From the NCBI GenBank assembly GCA_036563505.1, contig DATCMH010000018.1, positions 1 to 64,000 of the forward strand: a DNA stretch of 64,000 nucleotides, in the 5' to 3' direction. A model generated the notes under the pieces. The model saw nothing but the letters and a program-made list of their open reading frames with translations. It had not been told where the DNA came from and did no database searches. Origin of the DNA: DATCMH01 sp036563505 (lineage in GTDB: Bacteria > Pseudomonadota > Alphaproteobacteria > Rhizobiales > Beijerinckiaceae). Positions 1 through 8,698 of the stretch are shown here, piece by piece (position 1 is the stretch's first letter; each line of letters opens with the position of its first letter). The position numbers and the translations under genes are program-made.

Positions 1-1
1 G

Positions 2-166
2 GCCGACGCGACAGGGCTGTCCACCGTGCACGTGAACCGCACGCTCAAAACCCTGCGCCGGGAGGGACTGATCGTCCTGCAAGGTACGCAGATCGCGATC
101 CCGGATTGGCGTCGCTTGCAGGCGAGCGCCGACTTCAACCCGGGCTACCTCGCGCCGATGGCGTGA
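2..166 (+). CDS. Crp/Fnr-family transcriptional regulator, C-terminal fragment
   Basis: This is the last 54 codons of a gene that begins before the window. The frame opens directly into a winged helix-turn-helix: the stretch TVHVNRTLKTLRREGLI has the recognition-helix pattern of Crp/Fnr proteins (compare TTVHVSRVLKRLRDSELV in the complete family member at 14.0-14.75 kb). The cyclic-nucleotide-like sensor domain lies outside the window, so the ligand cannot be judged. It stops with TGA; no terminator-like hairpin with a T-run was seen after it. Confidence 0.8.
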   Translation, partial: ADATGLSTVHVNRTLKTLRREGLIVLQGTQIAIPDWRRLQASADFNPGYLAPMA

Positions 167-242
167 TCACCTGCAAGGTGAGAGCGTGAGCGCGTGCTGA
201 AAGCGCCCATCAGGCTGGCGAGGTTGCCTCCCGCGCTGCCCC

Positions 243-503
243 TCAGGTCTTAGGCGGCACTGGCTCGGGGTCCACGCGATCCACGGCCAGGGTCACCGTT
301 GCGGTGACCACCCGCTGGCCGTGCTGGTTGCGCACCTCGACCGTGATGGAGCGGGCCGTGCCTTTGGGCAGCAAGTCTCGCCCGATCGCGGCTGCCGCCT
401 CGGCCGCCTCGCGCTCGGCCGCATCAAGGTCGGGGAACTCCAGGCCGTCCTCGTCGCACACGAAGCGCACACCCTCGCGCACGTCGAAGTAGAACAAGGG
501 CAT
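243..503 (-). CDS. DUF6894 family small protein
   Basis: An 86-residue protein that begins MPLFYFDVREG. The opening aromatic-rich YFDV strand, the acidic DEDGLEFPD segment and the following Ala/Glu-rich helix are typical of the DUF6894 family, which is abundant in Methylobacterium and other Hyphomicrobiales, often in many copies per genome. A longer reading frame extends upstream to 779, but homologues start at this methionine, so I place the start at 503. The function of the family is unknown. No signal peptide or membrane segment is visible. Confidence 0.8.
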   Translation of the reverse strand: MPLFYFDVREGVRFVCDEDGLEFPDLDAAEREAAEAAAAIGRDLLPKGTARSITVEVRNQHGQRVVTATVTLAVDRVDPEPVPPKT

Positions 504-811
504 CGCGACCTCGCGCGGGCAGCTGTGGCGGGCGTCAACCCTCGCGCATGCGCGCGGTTCCGCCAGCCGGTGCTGGGCCTCACAGACCGCGGGCGGTCGC
601 GCTCGACCGTCTCGGCAAGCTCCTGGTCCTGCGCCGACAGCTTGAGCCCGTGCGCGCCGTTCTCCGGCTTCGTGGGCACGATCCGCCCGGAGCAGGCCAT
701 CCTTGGCTGAGCCCCCGCGACGCCGTTGATCTCGCGCCGTGGCGCGTTGCAGGCTAAGGATGAGCGTGGGCGCCGCCATGTCAGGGCGCCGCGCCAGGTT
801 CGGGACCGCCC
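504..811. other. Intergenic region without a supported gene
   Basis: About 300 bases lie between the divergent DUF6894 and lutB genes. Short frames exist on both strands (for example a minus-strand ATG at 700), but none has a recognisable family, a good ribosome binding site or a neighbour it couples to. The region presumably carries both divergent promoters. No lutA gene is present here, although lutB-lutC operons commonly have one. Confidence 0.5.
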
Positions 812-2248
812 ATGACCGTTCACGCCACCTCGCCTCAGTTCAAGCAGAACGCCGCCCAGGCGCTGGCCGATCCGCAATTGCAGCGGGCGCTCGGCAACGT
901 GCGCCAGGGCTTCATCGGCAAGCGGCAGGCGGCCGCCGACAAGCTGCCGGAATTCGAGGCGCTGCGGGATTCCGCGAAGGACATCAAGGACCATACGCTC
1001 GCCCATCTCGACCTCTACCTCGAGGCCTACGAGGCCAAGGTGACGGCGTCCGGCGGGCACGTGCACTTCGCTCGGACCGCGGAGGAAGCGCGGGACATCG
1101 TGCTCTCGATCTGCCGGGCGGCGGGGGCGCGCACCGTCACCAAGGGCAAGTCGATGATCGCCGAGGAGATCGGGGTCAACGCGCATCTCGAAGCCCACGG
1201 CATCACCCCCGTCGAGACGGATTTGGGCGAATACATCATCCAGCTGCGGGGCGAGATGCCCTCGCACATCATCGCGCCGGCGGTGCACCTCAACGCCACT
1301 CAAGTTGAGGCCGATTTCCGCCGCGTCCACACCCACCTCGACGCGGCGCGCGACCTCTCCGAGCCGGTGCAACTCCTGACGGAAGCCCGCGCGGTGCTGC
1401 GCGAGCGCTTCCTCGCGGCGGATGTCGGCATCACGGGGGCGAACTTCTTGGTCGCGGAGACGGGAACCTCCGTCATCGTCACCAACGAGGGCAACGGGGA
1501 CCTGACGCAGATCCTCCCTAAAACCCACGTCGTGCTGGCCTCCATCGAGAAGGTCGTGCCGACGCTCGACGACGTGGCGCAGCTCATCCGCGTGCTCGCC
1601 CGCTCGGCGACGGGGCAGGAGCTTTCCGTCTACACCACCTTCTCCACCGGCCCCCGCCGCCCCGCCGACCTCGACGGGCCGGAGAACTACCACGTCGTTA
1701 TCATCGACAACGGCCGAACGAACATGTTAGGAACGCAATTCCAGGACATGTTGCGCTGTATTCGCTGTGGCGCTTGTATGAATCACTGCCCGGTTTACCA
1801 TGCGGTGGGCGGTCATGCCTATGGCTGGGTCTATCCGGGGCCGATGGGAGCTGTCTTAACACCTTCTTTGATCGGTGTCGATAAGGCCGGACATCTTCCG
1901 AATGCTTCGACGTTTTGCGGACGCTGCGAATCCGTCTGCCCGGTGCGGATCCCCCTGCCGCGGATGATGCGCCACTGGCGCGAGCGAGAGTTCGAGCGGC
2001 ACCTGAGCCCCGCCACGGTGCGCTCCGGGCTCAAGCTATGGGGGTTCTTCGCCCGGCGCCCGGGGCTCTACCGGGTCGCGACGCGCCTCGGCATGGGGGC
2101 GCTCGGCCTCGCCGGACGGGCCAAGGGCCGCTTCGCCTGGCTGCCCTTCGCCCGCGGCTGGACCAAGACCCGCGACTTCCCGGCCCCAGTGGGCTCCACC
2201 TTTCAAGCCCTCTACGCCAGCCAGCGGAACGGCCGGAGCGCCGCGTGA
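812..2248 (+). CDS. lutB: Lactate utilisation iron-sulfur protein LutB
   Basis: A 478-residue protein of the LutB (YkgF-like) family, part of the iron-sulfur L-lactate dehydrogenase system that oxidises lactate to pyruvate. The N-terminal two thirds form a LUD-type domain with the family's TKGKSM and GITGANFLVAETGT segments. Two ferredoxin-type cysteine sets follow: Cys316/319/322/326 and Cys369/372/376, enough for two 4Fe-4S clusters. The stop codon overlaps the lutC start (GTGA), which suggests translational coupling. Bases of roughly 1710-1930, which code for the cysteine region, are clearly less GC-rich and use codons (TTA, TCT, GGT, GCT) rare in the rest of the gene. No lutA is adjacent. 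Confidence 0.93.
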   Translation: MTVHATSPQFKQNAAQALADPQLQRALGNVRQGFIGKRQAAADKLPEFEALRDSAKDIKDHTLAHLDLYLEAYEAKVTASGGHVHFARTAEEARDIVLSICRAAGARTVTKGKSMIAEEIGVNAHLEAHGITPVETDLGEYIIQLRGEMPSHIIAPAVHLNATQVEADFRRVHTHLDAARDLSEPVQLLTEARAVLRERFLAADVGITGANFLVAETGTSVIVTNEGNGDLTQILPKTHVVLASIEKVVPTLDDVAQLIRVLARSATGQELSVYTTFSTGPRRPADLDGPENYHVVIIDNGRTNMLGTQFQDMLRCIRCGACMNHCPVYHAVGGHAYGWVYPGPMGAVLTPSLIGVDKAGHLPNASTFCGRCESVCPVRIPLPRMMRHWREREFERHLSPATVRSGLKLWGFFARRPGLYRVATRLGMGALGLAGRAKGRFAWLPFARGWTKTRDFPAPVGSTFQALYASQRNGRSAA

Positions 2249-2916
2249 GCGCCCGCGACGAGATCTTCGCCAACATCCGCCGGTCGCTTGGGGTCACGGG
2301 CAGCGAGCGCCCGCGCCGCGGCATCGCGGACGAACGGCTGGAGCGGTCCCCGCCGGGCGTCGTGCCGGCGCGGGGCCAGGTGTCGGGAGAGGAGTTGCTC
2401 GCGCTGTTTCGCACCATGGCTGAGTCGGCGCTCGCCACGGTCGCGGAGGTCGAGAGCCCGGCCGACGTGCCGCTTGCCGTGGCGCAGTACCTGCGCGACC
2501 ACAACCTGCCGGCCGCGATCCGCATGGGCGAGGACCTGCGCCTCAAGACCATGCCCTGGGAGGGCACCTCGCTCGAACTCGCGCGCGGTCCCTCGGCGGG
2601 CAGCGATCTCAACGCGGTGAGCCACGCCTTCGGGGCGGTGGCCGAGAGCGGCACCATCGCCATGGTGTCGGGCCCCGACAACCCGTCGACCCTCAACTTC
2701 CTGCCCGACAACCACATCGTGGTGGTACGCGCCAAGGACGTGACGGGCGACTACGAGACCCTGTGGCGCAAGGCGAGGTCGGCCTTCGGCAAGGGCGCGA
2801 TGCCGCGCACGGTGAACTTCATCACCGGCCCGTCCCGCTCCGGCGACATCGAGCAGACCATGCTGCTCGGCGCCCATGGGCCGCGCCGCCTTCACGTCGT
2901 GGTGGTGAACGACTGA
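2245..2916 (+). CDS. lutC: Lactate utilisation protein LutC
   Basis: A 223-residue LUD-domain protein that starts with GTG overlapping the TGA of lutB by four bases. It begins SARDEIFANIRRSLG, a typical LutC N-terminus, and carries the family segments GAVAESGTIAM, PDNHIVVV and ITGPSRSGDIEQ near the C-terminus. LutC works with LutB in the cytoplasmic iron-sulfur lactate oxidation system. The frame is open further upstream inside lutB, but the GTG gives the usual protein length and a coupled start. Confidence 0.9.
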   Translation: MSARDEIFANIRRSLGVTGSERPRRGIADERLERSPPGVVPARGQVSGEELLALFRTMAESALATVAEVESPADVPLAVAQYLRDHNLPAAIRMGEDLRLKTMPWEGTSLELARGPSAGSDLNAVSHAFGAVAESGTIAMVSGPDNPSTLNFLPDNHIVVVRAKDVTGDYETLWRKARSAFGKGAMPRTVNFITGPSRSGDIEQTMLLGAHGPRRLHVVVVND

Positions 2917-3016
2917 TCAGGCTGACCTGGAACGGGACAGCGCTGCGCCGGTCTCGGCAAAGCATCGTAAAGGAGCGGTCAACCATAGTGCCGGGGTTCG
3001 ACGCGGTGCTCCCTCC

Positions 3017-4495
3017 ATGCGGTTTCGTTCCACGGCCTGGCTGATGCCGGCGCTCCTCCTCGCGGTCCCGGCGCTCGCGGCCGGCAACGAGGGCAAGACG
3101 CTGGCCGAGCTCATCGGCCCGCCGGCGGGCGAGACGGCCCCGGTCGGCCCGGCGACGCCGGTTCCGGCTCCGCCCTCCCCCGCGGCCGCGACGACACCGG
3201 CCGCGCCGGAAACGCAGACGGGCGCGTCGAAGAAGGCGTCCGCCCCGATCCGCTACGCCGCCGTCTCCGACGACCCGCGCCCGGCGCTCGATCCCGGCAC
3301 TTTCATCCACACGATGCGGGCCGCTGAGGCCTATCAGGTCATCGCTGAAGGCGGCGGCTGGCCGACCCTGCCGCCGGGCGTCCTGAAAGCCGGCGACCAG
3401 GGGCCAGCGGTCGCGGCCCTCAAGCAGCGCCTCGGCCTGACCGGCGACTTGAGTGCGGAAGCCCTGCCGGGCGACCGCTTCGATGCCGCGGTGGCGGGGG
3501 CGGTGCGCCGCTTCCAGGCCCGGCACGGATTGCCGGAGACCGGCGTCGTGCGCGAGCGGACGCTCCAGGCCCTCAACGTGCCGGCCGAGACCCGCGCCCG
3601 GCAGCTCGTCGCGTCCGCCCAGCGCCTCGTCGGCTCGCGCTTTCCCTTTGGCGAGCGCTACGTCGTGGTGAACATCCCCTCCGCCACCGTCGAGGCGGTG
3701 GAGGGCGGGGCGGTGCGCCGGCGCTACGTCGCGGTGGTGGGCAAGAAGGACCGCCCCTCGCCGACCCTCATGGCCCGCATCACGGACGTGAACTTCAACC
3801 CGACCTGGACCGTGCCGGTCTCGCTGATCAAGAAGGACATCATCCCCCATGTCCGCAAGGATCCGGCCTACCTCGCCAAGATGAAGATCAGGCTCTTGGA
3901 CGGCAAAGGCCAGGAGGTCGACCCCGCCAAGATCGATTGGTCGACGGACAAGGCGGCGAACTACACGGTCCGCCAGGACCCGGGCGCGATCAATTCGCTG
4001 GGCCAAGTGCGCATCGACATGCCGAACCGTCACGCGGTCTACCTGCACGACACGCCCTCGAAGAAGCTGTTCGCGCAGGATGCCCGCTTCCACTCCTCGG
4101 GCTGCGTGCGGGTCGGCGACGTGCGCGCCTTCGCGGAATGGCTGCTCGCGGGCACCGGAACGCCGACGGGGGGCGCCTGGGGCACAGCCGAGATCGAGGC
4201 GTCCATCGCCACGGGCCAGCGGCAGGACGTGAAACTTGCGAAACCCGTGCCCGTGGCCTGGGTCTACCTCACGGGCTACGCGCTGCCGGACGGCACCGTG
4301 CAGTTCCGCGACGACGTCTACGGCCTCGACCGGGAGCCGCCGCCCGCCCCCGCGCCGGCCAAAGACTTCGTGACCTCGTCCATCAAGCCGAAGACACCCG
4401 CAGCGCCGGCGCCCCTCCCGGCTTCCTCGCCGGGCTCCGACCGCGCCGCCCCGAAGGACCGGGCCGCCGCCACCTCGCCTCCCGCGCGGTTATGA
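3017..4495 (+). CDS. YcbB-type L,D-transpeptidase with peptidoglycan-binding domain
   Basis: A 492-residue exported cell-wall enzyme. Residues 1-22 form a Sec signal peptide ending ALAA; a Pro/Ala-rich linker follows. A peptidoglycan_binding_1 domain spans about residues 126-190 (GDQGPAVAALKQRLG, then RFQARHGLPETGVV). The YkuD catalytic domain ends in HSSGCVRV, with His359 and the nucleophile Cys363; the segment MPNRHAVYLHDTP is characteristic of the YcbB/LdtD branch. It would form 3-3 peptide cross-links, or attach proteins, in the periplasm. The C-terminus is a low-complexity Ala/Pro tail. A small gene begins four bases after its stop. Confidence 0.9.
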   Translation: MRFRSTAWLMPALLLAVPALAAGNEGKTLAELIGPPAGETAPVGPATPVPAPPSPAAATTPAAPETQTGASKKASAPIRYAAVSDDPRPALDPGTFIHTMRAAEAYQVIAEGGGWPTLPPGVLKAGDQGPAVAALKQRLGLTGDLSAEALPGDRFDAAVAGAVRRFQARHGLPETGVVRERTLQALNVPAETRARQLVASAQRLVGSRFPFGERYVVVNIPSATVEAVEGGAVRRRYVAVVGKKDRPSPTLMARITDVNFNPTWTVPVSLIKKDIIPHVRKDPAYLAKMKIRLLDGKGQEVDPAKIDWSTDKAANYTVRQDPGAINSLGQVRIDMPNRHAVYLHDTPSKKLFAQDARFHSSGCVRVGDVRAFAEWLLAGTGTPTGGAWGTAEIEASIATGQRQDVKLAKPVPVAWVYLTGYALPDGTVQFRDDVYGLDREPPPAPAPAKDFVTSSIKPKTPAAPAPLPASSPGSDRAAPKDRAAATSPPARL

Positions 4496-4499
4496 CTCG

Positions 4500-5111
4500 A
4501 TGCCGCTCCAGAACCGCGTGACACCGGCGGGCGAGCTCGTCGCCGATCCGGCGCGCGGCCTCCTCATGGGCAACCGCGGCGGGCGCTTTCACGATCCGCG
4601 GACGCGAAGCCTCGGGAAGCGCCGTCACGCTTCTAAAGCCTGGATCATCTGTCTGACGGCCTTCCGCGACCACCCAGCCCGCACGGTCTGGGGTCAGGGC
4701 TACACCGAGCTGTTCTTCCTCGACGAGGTCACGGCGCTGGCTGCCGGTCACCGCCCCTGCGCCGAATGCCGGCGTGCGGCCGCGCGGGCCTTCCAGGACG
4801 CCCTCGCGCGGGAGACGGGCGAGAGCTTGGCGCTGCCCGACATCGATCGGCGCCTCCACGGGGAGCGCCGCGACGGCCGGGCGAAGCAGGTTCACCTCGT
4901 ATCGGCCGAGAGCCTGCCCGAAGGCGCCGTGATCCTCGATGGCGGTTCGCCGTATGCGGTGCAGCAGGACGCTGTGCGGGCCTGGAGTTTCGCAGGCTAC
5001 GGCCCAGCCCGAGCGCTCCCGGCCGGGACGGTCCCGTGTCTCACCCCGCCGCTCTCCCTGGCCGCCCTGCGCGGCGGTTACGCACCCGTTTGGCATCCCA
5101 CGGCGACCTGA
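4500..5111 (+). CDS. Conserved protein of unknown function with a CxxC motif
   Basis: A 203-residue soluble protein. The core reads YTELFFLDEVTALAAGHRP followed by CAECRRA, which suggests a small metal-binding or redox CxxC site close to a histidine. The N-terminal GNRGGRFHD motif is also distinctive. I recall uncharacterised bacterial homologues with this pattern but no assigned function. The start lies four bases after the transpeptidase stop, so the two genes are probably co-transcribed. There is no signal peptide. Confidence 0.7.
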   Translation: MPLQNRVTPAGELVADPARGLLMGNRGGRFHDPRTRSLGKRRHASKAWIICLTAFRDHPARTVWGQGYTELFFLDEVTALAAGHRPCAECRRAAARAFQDALARETGESLALPDIDRRLHGERRDGRAKQVHLVSAESLPEGAVILDGGSPYAVQQDAVRAWSFAGYGPARALPAGTVPCLTPPLSLAALRGGYAPVWHPTAT

Positions 5112-5179
5112 CGGGGCGGCGGCCCCTTGCCGACGCTGCCCGGCGAGCCATTTGCCCCGCGACGGCGGAGGCGCGGCGC

Positions 5180-5455
5180 ATGGCGCAAAACGGGGACATG
5201 GAGGAGGGTCTTCGCCGGACGCTCGCCGAGGCGGACCGAGCGACGGGCGAGGCTGCCGAGGCTTATCTGCCCCGCTACCTTGCGGGGCTCGAGCGGTCGT
5301 CCGAACGGTTCTTTGCCGCCCGCAACCCGTTGAGCCGCCTCTATCACCGTTGGCGCTGGCGCCATTACCGCCGTCTGGCCGACGAGGCCCTCGAGCACAT
5401 CGAACGAGCGAAGGCGCATGGCCGAGGTCCCGGCGGACTTGCCCCCCGGCGCTGA
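5180..5455 (+). CDS. Small hypothetical protein
   Basis: A 91-residue, highly charged and probably helical protein that starts MAQNGDMEEGLRRTL. It has an Arg/Trp/Tyr-rich middle (SRLYHRWRWRHYRRLADEAL). I see no recognised domain, signal peptide or membrane segment. The start is chosen at the first ATG giving a compact helical protein; a longer upstream frame overlaps the preceding gene and is not convincing. It lies between the CxxC protein and tkt on the same strand. Confidence 0.5.
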   Translation: MAQNGDMEEGLRRTLAEADRATGEAAEAYLPRYLAGLERSSERFFAARNPLSRLYHRWRWRHYRRLADEALEHIERAKAHGRGPGGLAPRR

Positions 5456-5592
5456 GGGGGCGTTCCGTCAATCCCTGCCCTGCGCGCCGCGAGGGGCTCT
5501 CTGCCTTTGACAGGGGGAGGCGACGTGCTAGAGAGCCCGCGCTTTCGCCGGGGCGGCGTTCGAGCGCCCCGCGCCACCGGAATCCCGCTGAA

Positions 5593-7596
5593 GTGCCCTC
5601 ATCCGATCCCGCCGGCCGCGTCACCCATTCCGATCTGGCGGGCGCGGTCCGCGCGCTGGCGATGGACGGCGTCGAGCGGGCGAAATCCGGCCATCCCGGC
5701 CTGCCGATGGGCGCGGCCGACATCGCCACGGTGCTGTTCACCCGTCACCTGAAATACGACGCCGGGGATCCGCGCTGGTTCGACCGCGACCGCTTCATCC
5801 TCTCGGCCGGCCACGGCTCGATGCTGCTCTACGCCCTCCTGCATCTCACGGGCGTCGAGGGCATGACGGCCGACGAATTGAAGAACTTTCGCCAGCTCGA
5901 CTCCAAGACGCCGGGCCACCCGGAAAACTTCATGACCCCCGGCGTCGAGACGACGACGGGGCCGCTCGGCCAGGGCCTTGCCACGGCGGTCGGCTTCGCG
6001 CTCGCCGAGCGCATGCTGAACGCCGAGTACGGCGACGATCTCGTCGATCACCGCACCTACGTGCTCGCCTCCGACGGCGACCTCATGGAGGGGATCAGCC
6101 ACGAGGCGATCGCGCTCGCGGGCCACCTCAAGCTCGATCGGCTGATCGTGCTCTGGGACGACAACGAGATCTCCATCGACGGGCCGCTCTCGCTCTCCGA
6201 CTCGGTCGACCAGGTGAAGCGCTTCGAGGCCTGCGGCTGGCGGGCCCTTCGCGTCGACGGGCACGATGCGGACGCCATCGACCGGGCGCTCGGCGAGGCG
6301 AAGGTGTCGGACCGGCCGACCCTGATTGCCTGCCGCACCACCATCGGCTACGGCGCGCCCAAGAAGGCGGGCACATCGAAGGCTCACGGCGAGCCGTTGG
6401 GCGCGGACGAACTCGCCGGCGCCAAGGCGGCGATCGGCTGGACGCACGAGCCGTTCGAAGTCCCCGGGCCGATCAAGGCGGCCTGGGAAAAGGCGGGCCG
6501 GCAAGGCAGCGGCGCGCGCGAAGCCTGGGAGCAACGCTTCGCGGCGCTTCCGGCCGAGGCGCGCAAAACCTTCGCGCGGCGGCTCGAGGCCCGACCGTCG
6601 GAGGACGTCGCGCGGGCGATCGCGGATCTGAAGGCCAAGCTCGTCGCCGAACCGCAGACGGTCGCGACGCGCAAGGCGAGCGAGATCGCGTTGGAGGCGA
6701 TCACGGCGGCGATGCCCGAGCTCGTGCTCGGCTCGGCCGACCTGACCCCCTCCAACAACACGAAGACCAAGGCCGCGGTGCCCGTGGCCCCAGGCTCGTA
6801 TGCCGGCCGCTACGTCCATTACGGCATCCGCGAGCACGGCATGGCGGCGGCCATGAACGGCATGGCGCTCCACGGCGGCCTGCGCCCGGCCGGCGCCACC
6901 TTCCTCGTCTTCACCGACTACGCCCGGCCCGCGATGCGCATTTCCGCGCTCGCCCGCGTGCCCGTCGTCTACGTGATGACGCACGACTCCATCGGACTCG
7001 GCGAGGACGGGCCGACGCACCAGCCCGTGGAGCACCTCGCGGCGTTGCGGTCCATGCCCAACATGCGCGTCTTCCGCCCGGCCGACGCGGTGGAGACCGC
7101 CGAGTGCTGGCAGCTCGCGTTGGAGCGCACGGACGGTCCGAGCGTCCTGGCGCTCACCCGCCAGAACCTCCCGCAGCTGCGCCGCGAGGCCGGCTCCGAC
7201 AATCGCTGCGCCTCGGGCGCGTACGAGATTTCGCCGGCTCAAGGCCAGGCACGGGCGACCCTCTTCGCCTCCGGCTCGGAGGTCGAGATCGCCCTCGCCG
7301 CGCAGGCCCTGCTGCACGAACAAAGCTTCGCGGTGCGCGTTGTCTCCGTGCCTTCCCTCGATCTCTTCCTTGCCCAGCCCGAGAGCACCCGCCGCGCGGT
7401 GATCGGCGATGCGCCGGTCAAGGTGGCGGTGGAGGCGGCGGTGCGCTTCGGCTGGGACGGGGTGATCGGGCCCGACGGACACTTCGTCGGCATGCACGGC
7501 TTCGGGGCGAGCGCGCCCTACAAGGACCTGTACCGGCACTTCGGCATCACGGCCGAGGCCGTGGCGGAACGGGTGCTCAGAACCCATAATCTGTGA
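5593..7596 (+). CDS. tkt: Transketolase
   Basis: A 667-residue thiamine-diphosphate enzyme that moves two-carbon ketol units between sugar phosphates in the pentose phosphate pathway. Visible are SGHPGLPMG with the conserved His34, the ThDP-binding GDGDLMEG at about residues 162-169, and in the middle domain GIREHGMAAAMNGMALHGG. The length matches the family. The start is taken as GTG at 5593 because family members begin just before the helix HSDLAGAVRALAMDGVE; the open frame runs much further upstream but overlaps other genes. It leads a run of central-carbon genes on the same strand, with gap 45 bases downstream. Confidence 0.95.
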   Translation: MPSSDPAGRVTHSDLAGAVRALAMDGVERAKSGHPGLPMGAADIATVLFTRHLKYDAGDPRWFDRDRFILSAGHGSMLLYALLHLTGVEGMTADELKNFRQLDSKTPGHPENFMTPGVETTTGPLGQGLATAVGFALAERMLNAEYGDDLVDHRTYVLASDGDLMEGISHEAIALAGHLKLDRLIVLWDDNEISIDGPLSLSDSVDQVKRFEACGWRALRVDGHDADAIDRALGEAKVSDRPTLIACRTTIGYGAPKKAGTSKAHGEPLGADELAGAKAAIGWTHEPFEVPGPIKAAWEKAGRQGSGAREAWEQRFAALPAEARKTFARRLEARPSEDVARAIADLKAKLVAEPQTVATRKASEIALEAITAAMPELVLGSADLTPSNNTKTKAAVPVAPGSYAGRYVHYGIREHGMAAAMNGMALHGGLRPAGATFLVFTDYARPAMRISALARVPVVYVMTHDSIGLGEDGPTHQPVEHLAALRSMPNMRVFRPADAVETAECWQLALERTDGPSVLALTRQNLPQLRREAGSDNRCASGAYEISPAQGQARATLFASGSEVEIALAAQALLHEQSFAVRVVSVPSLDLFLAQPESTRRAVIGDAPVKVAVEAAVRFGWDGVIGPDGHFVGMHGFGASAPYKDLYRHFGITAEAVAERVLRTHNL

Positions 7597-7641
7597 GCGG
7601 CTCGGAGCCGTTCGACCAGCGTGGATCAAGGAGTGACGGGA

Positions 7642-8649
7642 ATGACGGTGAAGGTCGCCATCAACGGGTTCGGACGGATCGGGCGCAACATTCTTCGCGC
7701 CATCGTCGAGAGCGGCCGCACCGACATCGAGGTGGTCGCGGTCAATGACCTCGGCCCGGTCGAGACGAACGCCCATCTGCTGCGCTTCGACTCGGTCCAC
7801 GGCCGCTTCCCGAGCGAGGTCACGGTCGAGGGCGACTCCATCGTCGTCGACGGGCGCAAGATCCGGGTTACGGCGATCAAGAACCCGGCGGAGCTGCCGC
7901 ATAAGGAGCTCGGGGTCGACATCGCCCTCGAATGCACCGGCATCTTCACCGCGAAGGAGAAGGCCAAGGCGCATCTCGAGGCCGGCGCCAAGCGCGTCAT
8001 CGTCTCGGCGCCCGCCGATGGCGCGGACCTCACCGTGGTCTACGGCGTGAACCACGACCAGCTGACGCGGGATCACCTCGTTATCTCGAACGCCTCCTGC
8101 ACCACGAACTGCCTTGCCCCTGTCGCCAAGGTCCTCAACGACGCCGTCGGCATCGAGAAGGGCTTCATGACGACGATCCACTCCTACACCAACGACCAGC
8201 CCTCGCTGGACCAGATGCACAAGGACCTCTACCGGGCCCGCGCCGCGGCCCTGTCGATGATCCCCACCTCGACGGGCGCGGCGAAGGCCGTGGGTCTCGT
8301 CCTGCCGGAGCTCAACGGCAAGCTCGACGGCACCTCGATCCGCGTGCCGACGCCGAACGTCTCGGTGATCGACTTCAAGTTCGTCGCCAAGCGCGCGACC
8401 TCGAAGGACGAGGTCAACGAGGCGGTCAAGCGCGCGGCGGCCCAGGAGCTGAAGGGCGTGCTGGGCACCACCGACCAGCCCAACGTCTCCATCGATTTCA
8501 ACCACGACCCGCATTCTTCCATCTTCCACCTCGACCAGACGAAGGTGATGGACGGCACGCTGGTGCGCGTGATGAGCTGGTACGACAACGAGTGGGGCTT
8601 CTCGAACCGCATGGCCGACACCGCAGTCGCCATGGCGAAGCTGATCTGA
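7642..8649 (+). CDS. gap: Glyceraldehyde-3-phosphate dehydrogenase, type I
   Basis: A 335-residue protein that interconverts glyceraldehyde 3-phosphate and 1,3-bisphosphoglycerate with NAD(P). The N-terminus VAINGFGRIGRN is the nucleotide-binding loop; SNASCTTNC carries the catalytic Cys153; the C-terminal SWYDNEWGFSNRM is standard. The ATG at 7642 is preceded by AAGGAG at 7629-7634, a good ribosome binding site, so it is preferred over an in-frame GTG at 7621. It lies between tkt and pgk in one strand-consistent cluster. Confidence 0.96.
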   Translation: MTVKVAINGFGRIGRNILRAIVESGRTDIEVVAVNDLGPVETNAHLLRFDSVHGRFPSEVTVEGDSIVVDGRKIRVTAIKNPAELPHKELGVDIALECTGIFTAKEKAKAHLEAGAKRVIVSAPADGADLTVVYGVNHDQLTRDHLVISNASCTTNCLAPVAKVLNDAVGIEKGFMTTIHSYTNDQPSLDQMHKDLYRARAAALSMIPTSTGAAKAVGLVLPELNGKLDGTSIRVPTPNVSVIDFKFVAKRATSKDEVNEAVKRAAAQELKGVLGTTDQPNVSIDFNHDPHSSIFHLDQTKVMDGTLVRVMSWYDNEWGFSNRMADTAVAMAKLI

Positions 8650-8698
8650 CGATCGTTCCAGCCCAGGTTCACAGCCGCTCGCCGCAACAGGAGCCATC

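Noticed and set aside
293..700. Minus-strand frame with an ATG at 700 in the gap before lutB
   Set aside because: The frame runs into a region that overlaps DUF6894 in another frame, lacks a ribosome binding site and has no recognisable family.
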